Part shown: positions 3,172-5,880 of the stretch, one piece after another | Position numbering within the stretch: position 1 is the first letter of the stretch | Layout: each line of letters starts with the position of its first letter | NCBI GenBank assembly: GCA_027484495.1 | Contig: JAIXSW010000510.1 | Location: 1-5,880, forward strand | DNA: 5,880 bases | Reading direction: 5' to 3' | DNA from: Gammaproteobacteria bacterium | GTDB taxonomy: Bacteria; Pseudomonadota; Gammaproteobacteria; Enterobacterales; Alteromonadaceae | Notes under the pieces: generated by a model | What the model was told of the DNA's origin: nothing | Database searches by the model: none | Seen by the model: only the letters and a program-made list of their open reading frames with translations | Translations under genes and position numbers: made by a program

Positions 3172-5880
3172 TTACATTTTGTAAGACACTGTGGTGTAGA
3201 AGAACTGGCCGATATTGTCGTAGCTGGCCGAACCGGTACCTGTACCAGTCGTTACACCTGGCAGGTTGCGGTCAAACAGGTTGTCGATACCAACGCTCCA
3301 GTTCACGCCGTTTTCAAACTGGTAACCCAGGCTGATATCGGTGATGAAGTAGCTGCCGTAGCCCATGATGTCAACCGGATCCGGGTTGGTGACCAGATCC
3401 TGATCAGAATACAGGCTGACTGCGCTTAAGTGACGGGTTTTCCAGCTTGCAGTCCACGCATCACGGACGTAAGAAACCGTGAAGTTTTCCTGCCATACCG
3501 CTTCACCTTCAGTGCCGGCGTTCTGTTCAAACACAGACGGATTGTCCTGGAACGAGAAGGTTTTGCGTGAATCCAGATAAGTACCGATCAGTTTGGTTTT
3601 GATACGACCGCCAGCGGCATCAAAATCATAACCAATTTCAAAATCGACACCTTCTGCAGTTTGCGCGGCAACGTTCTGCGTGATCGAGGTGATCAGCTTC
3701 AGCTCGCGGCTACTGGCGTCGCGTTTAATCAGCGCACAGAACTGGTTGTTGATACCACTTGGGCTATCAACACACTTATTCAGGATATCTTGAGCTGACA
3801 CTGCAGAAATAGCGTCATCGATATCGATTGACCAGTAGTCGACAGTGAAAGTCAGGTTTTCAATCAGTTCAGGCTGGTAAACAGCGCCCACAGTGTAAGA
3901 TTTTGACTCTTCCGGTTTCAGGTTCGGGTTACCACCAGATAAACCTTCAATCGTTGACGCTGTTGCTGTCGGATCGAAGTTCACCGGAATGCCCAGAGCT
4001 TTACAGTTTTGTACACGCAGCGCGCTTTGGTTGTACTCTTTGCCACAAGGATCATAGACGCTGAAGAAGGTCTGATTTTGTGGGCCGTACAGCTCACCGA
4101 TATTCGGTGCGCGCAGTGCAACTGAATAGGTTGAACGCATCCGCACTTCGTCGGTGATGGTCCAGTCTAAACCGGTTTTCCAGCTGGTTGCATTGCCGAT
4201 AGAGCTGTAATCCGCAACACGTACCGCAGCATCAAAGGTCAGGTCCTGGATCAGGAAAACATCGGAAACGATAGGCGCTGTGATTTCAGCAAAGGCTTCT
4301 TTGACGTTGAATTTACCGTGTTCTTCCTGCAGCGCGTTTAAGAATGTCGCGCCTGTTGCGGCAAAAGCGTCCGGAATAGAGTCGCTTTGCTCATGACGGT
4401 ATTCAGTACCGGCAGCAAAACCCACCATACCCGCTGGTAATTCAAACAGAGCGCTGTTGGCAACGCTGGCGTTGACGACTTGCTGCTTGATAGTGCTGGT
4501 TGACAGCGAATTGGTATTAAACCAAGCGCTGGCGGCCGGATTTACTGCACCATTACCAAACACGCTGGTCGGTACACAACCGGCAGCACGGGCGGTAGCG
4601 TCACGGCAGACGATTTTGCCATTGCTATCTTTTACCGCATCAATCGACTGAGCAAAGTTCTTCCGGATCAGGTTGTTAAAGTTTTCCTGTTCCAGTTTGG
4701 TCTGGCCATAAACCGCGTAGGTTTCATAGCTCCAGTCGTCGTTCAGATTGCCATCCAGTGCAACCAGTGCGCGGTTGGTCGTACGGGTGTTTTCTTCCAT
4801 CCGACGGCCGGCATCTTTGTTGAAGCGGTGTACGTATACTGCATCCAAACCGTTTTTCGCCATCAGCGCAGCTAAAGTCGGGTGAATGTAGGCATTGTCT
4901 GCTTTCATTTCCAGTGCGGTGTCGTATTCAAAGAACGATGGTTGGCCAGCACTGTCGCCTTTACTGATCACATGCTTTGCTTCTGCACTTAAATTGTGGT
5001 TGTCGTTCAGTTCAAAGTTAGTTTTTGCATTCAGGCTGTAGCGGTTAAATTCTGGCTGTAAGTCTGCATACTCTTTTAAATCCAGCAGATCACAGTTGCT
5101 GCAGCGACCCCATTCACCATAGGTGGTGCCGAGGTTTTGCAGGCGTACGGAGCCGTCGTTGTTAAAGGTATACCAATTCAGGGCATTACCTTCTTCCAGA
5201 TAGAAGTTGCCGTTCACTGAACTGTCGTACCAACCGGTATTTGGCAGCGTGATGCGGTCTGGAATACCGTCATGGATGGTCGCGCCGGTTACAGGGTCTT
5301 TTTTGTCTTTGCTGGCGGCGTTACGCACGTTCATATAAGGCGTGCGGGTCAACGAACGTTCTTTCGCGTTCAACACGCGCTGGCCAGACACTTCCGCAGC
5401 AAAGGCTGCATTGCCGCGACCACCGGCATAATCACTGCCGTAAGAGAAGTTGAACTTGTGGTTGTTGTACGGGTTGTCGTTGGCTTTACCGCCGGTCGCG
5501 CTGACTTCCAGACCTTCGATGTTTTTCTTCAGTTTGAAGTTGACCACGCCGGTCACAGCATCGGCACCGTATACGGCCGAAGCGCCGCCGGTGATGATTT
5601 CAACAGATTCGATCCAGGCGGTCGGAATGGTATTGGTATCGACAGAGGCAGAGCCTGCGCTAGATGAAACATGGCGTTTACCGTCAACCAGCACCAACGT
5701 GCGGTCTGCGCCCATGCCACGTAAGTCGAGCAGGTTCAAACCAGCAGTACCGATATAGTTGCCTGAGTTGGCCATTGAATAGGTAGAAGCCAATGCCGGT
5801 AATTCGTTCAGCACTTCACCGATGTTCAGTGCACCGGTTTCCATCAGTTCAGTGCCAGAAATTGACGTGACAGGTGACGG
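3172..5880 (-). CDS. TonB-dependent outer-membrane receptor (5' end outside window)
   Basis: The frame stays open to the right edge, giving 902 visible residues. The Met at 5844 is internal: the 12 codons before it (PSPVTSISGTEL) belong to the plug domain, so the signal peptide, the TonB box and the plug start lie outside. Counting from the first visible residue, the rest of the plug runs to about 130, with LDLRGMGADRTLVLVDGKR at 51-69 and TGGASAVYGADAVTGVVNF at 97-115. The beta-barrel follows, with LRAPNIGELYGP at 589-600, GNPNLKPEESKSYTVG at 650-665 and a C-terminal SVGIDNLFDRN plus final strand FFYTTVSYKM. The last residue is Met, not the usual aromatic. There are eight cysteines in four close pairs, probably loop disulfides. 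Such receptors import a bound ligand across the outer membrane with TonB-ExbB-ExbD energy. The style matches large Alteromonadales/Caulobacter-type receptors, for which carbohydrate, peptide and other ligands are known; no siderophore-specific feature is seen. The substrate is unknown. A strong terminator follows the stop. Confidence 0.95.
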   Translation of the reverse strand, partial: PSPVTSISGTELMETGALNIGEVLNELPALASTYSMANSGNYIGTAGLNLLDLRGMGADRTLVLVDGKRHVSSSAGSASVDTNTIPTAWIESVEIITGGASAVYGADAVTGVVNFKLKKNIEGLEVSATGGKANDNPYNNHKFNFSYGSDYAGGRGNAAFAAEVSGQRVLNAKERSLTRTPYMNVRNAASKDKKDPVTGATIHDGIPDRITLPNTGWYDSSVNGNFYLEEGNALNWYTFNNDGSVRLQNLGTTYGEWGRCSNCDLLDLKEYADLQPEFNRYSLNAKTNFELNDNHNLSAEAKHVISKGDSAGQPSFFEYDTALEMKADNAYIHPTLAALMAKNGLDAVYVHRFNKDAGRRMEENTRTTNRALVALDGNLNDDWSYETYAVYGQTKLEQENFNNLIRKNFAQSIDAVKDSNGKIVCRDATARAAGCVPTSVFGNGAVNPAASAWFNTNSLSTSTIKQQVVNASVANSALFELPAGMVGFAAGTEYRHEQSDSIPDAFAATGATFLNALQEEHGKFNVKEAFAEITAPIVSDVFLIQDLTFDAAVRVADYSSIGNATSWKTGLDWTITDEVRMRSTYSVALRAPNIGELYGPQNQTFFSVYDPCGKEYNQSALRVQNCKALGIPVNFDPTATASTIEGLSGGNPNLKPEESKSYTVGAVYQPELIENLTFTVDYWSIDIDDAISAVSAQDILNKCVDSPSGINNQFCALIKRDASSRELKLITSITQNVAAQTAEGVDFEIGYDFDAAGGRIKTKLIGTYLDSRKTFSFQDNPSVFEQNAGTEGEAVWQENFTVSYVRDAWTASWKTRHLSAVSLYSDQDLVTNPDPVDIMGYGSYFITDISLGYQFENGVNWSVGIDNLFDRNLPGVTTGTGTGSASYDNIGQFFYTTVSYKM

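Noticed and set aside
3045..3335. Open frame of 96 codons on the plus strand
   Set aside because: It runs through the receptor terminator and into the receptor gene antisense, has no ribosome binding site, and has an unnatural Arg/Cys/Trp-rich composition.
5272..5758. Two plus-strand open frames of 131 and 102 codons
   Set aside because: Both are antisense shadows of the conserved receptor plug and early barrel.
5842..5844. ATG at 5844 as the receptor start
   Set aside because: The frame continues upstream with typical plug sequence, and there is no signal peptide after this Met.

Overview
The window holds four genes, all on the minus strand, with nothing convincing on the plus strand. In transcription order (right to left) they are the 3' part of a large TonB-dependent outer-membrane receptor, an isopenicillin-N-synthase-like 2-oxoglutarate/Fe(II) oxygenase, a PLP-dependent trans-sulfuration-family lyase resembling methionine gamma-lyase, and the first 57 codons of a lipoprotein whose start resembles bacterial M2-family (ACE-like) peptidyl-dipeptidases.

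The outer-membrane receptor, the diacyl-type lipobox and the moderate GC point to a Gram-negative bacterium. The style of the receptor and the lipoprotein start suggest a marine or freshwater gammaproteobacterium of the Alteromonadales/Rheinheimera kind. That placement is inference from protein style, not a database result.

Layout: 1-172 lipoprotein start (runs off the left edge); 173-340 spacer with a strong intrinsic terminator for the lyase; 341-1504 lyase; 1505-1676 spacer with a weak terminator candidate and two possible translation-start regions; 1677-2693 oxygenase; 2694-3171 a 478-base gene-free region with an inverted repeat, an eight-G run, a hairpin with a T tract in the oxygenase leader, and a strong terminator for the receptor; 3172-5880 receptor (runs off the right edge).

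Clear terminators follow the receptor and the lyase. The receptor is therefore probably a separate unit. The oxygenase and lyase may be read together or separately, because the terminator between them is weak. The lyase would release a thiol, 2-oxo acid and ammonia from a sulfur amino acid. A functional link to the oxygenase is possible but rests on adjacency alone. I found no mobile element, CRISPR array, RNA gene or clear sign of a new multi-gene system. The points most worth checking are the altered active-site residues of the lyase, the four cysteine pairs of the receptor, and the structured region upstream of the oxygenase.
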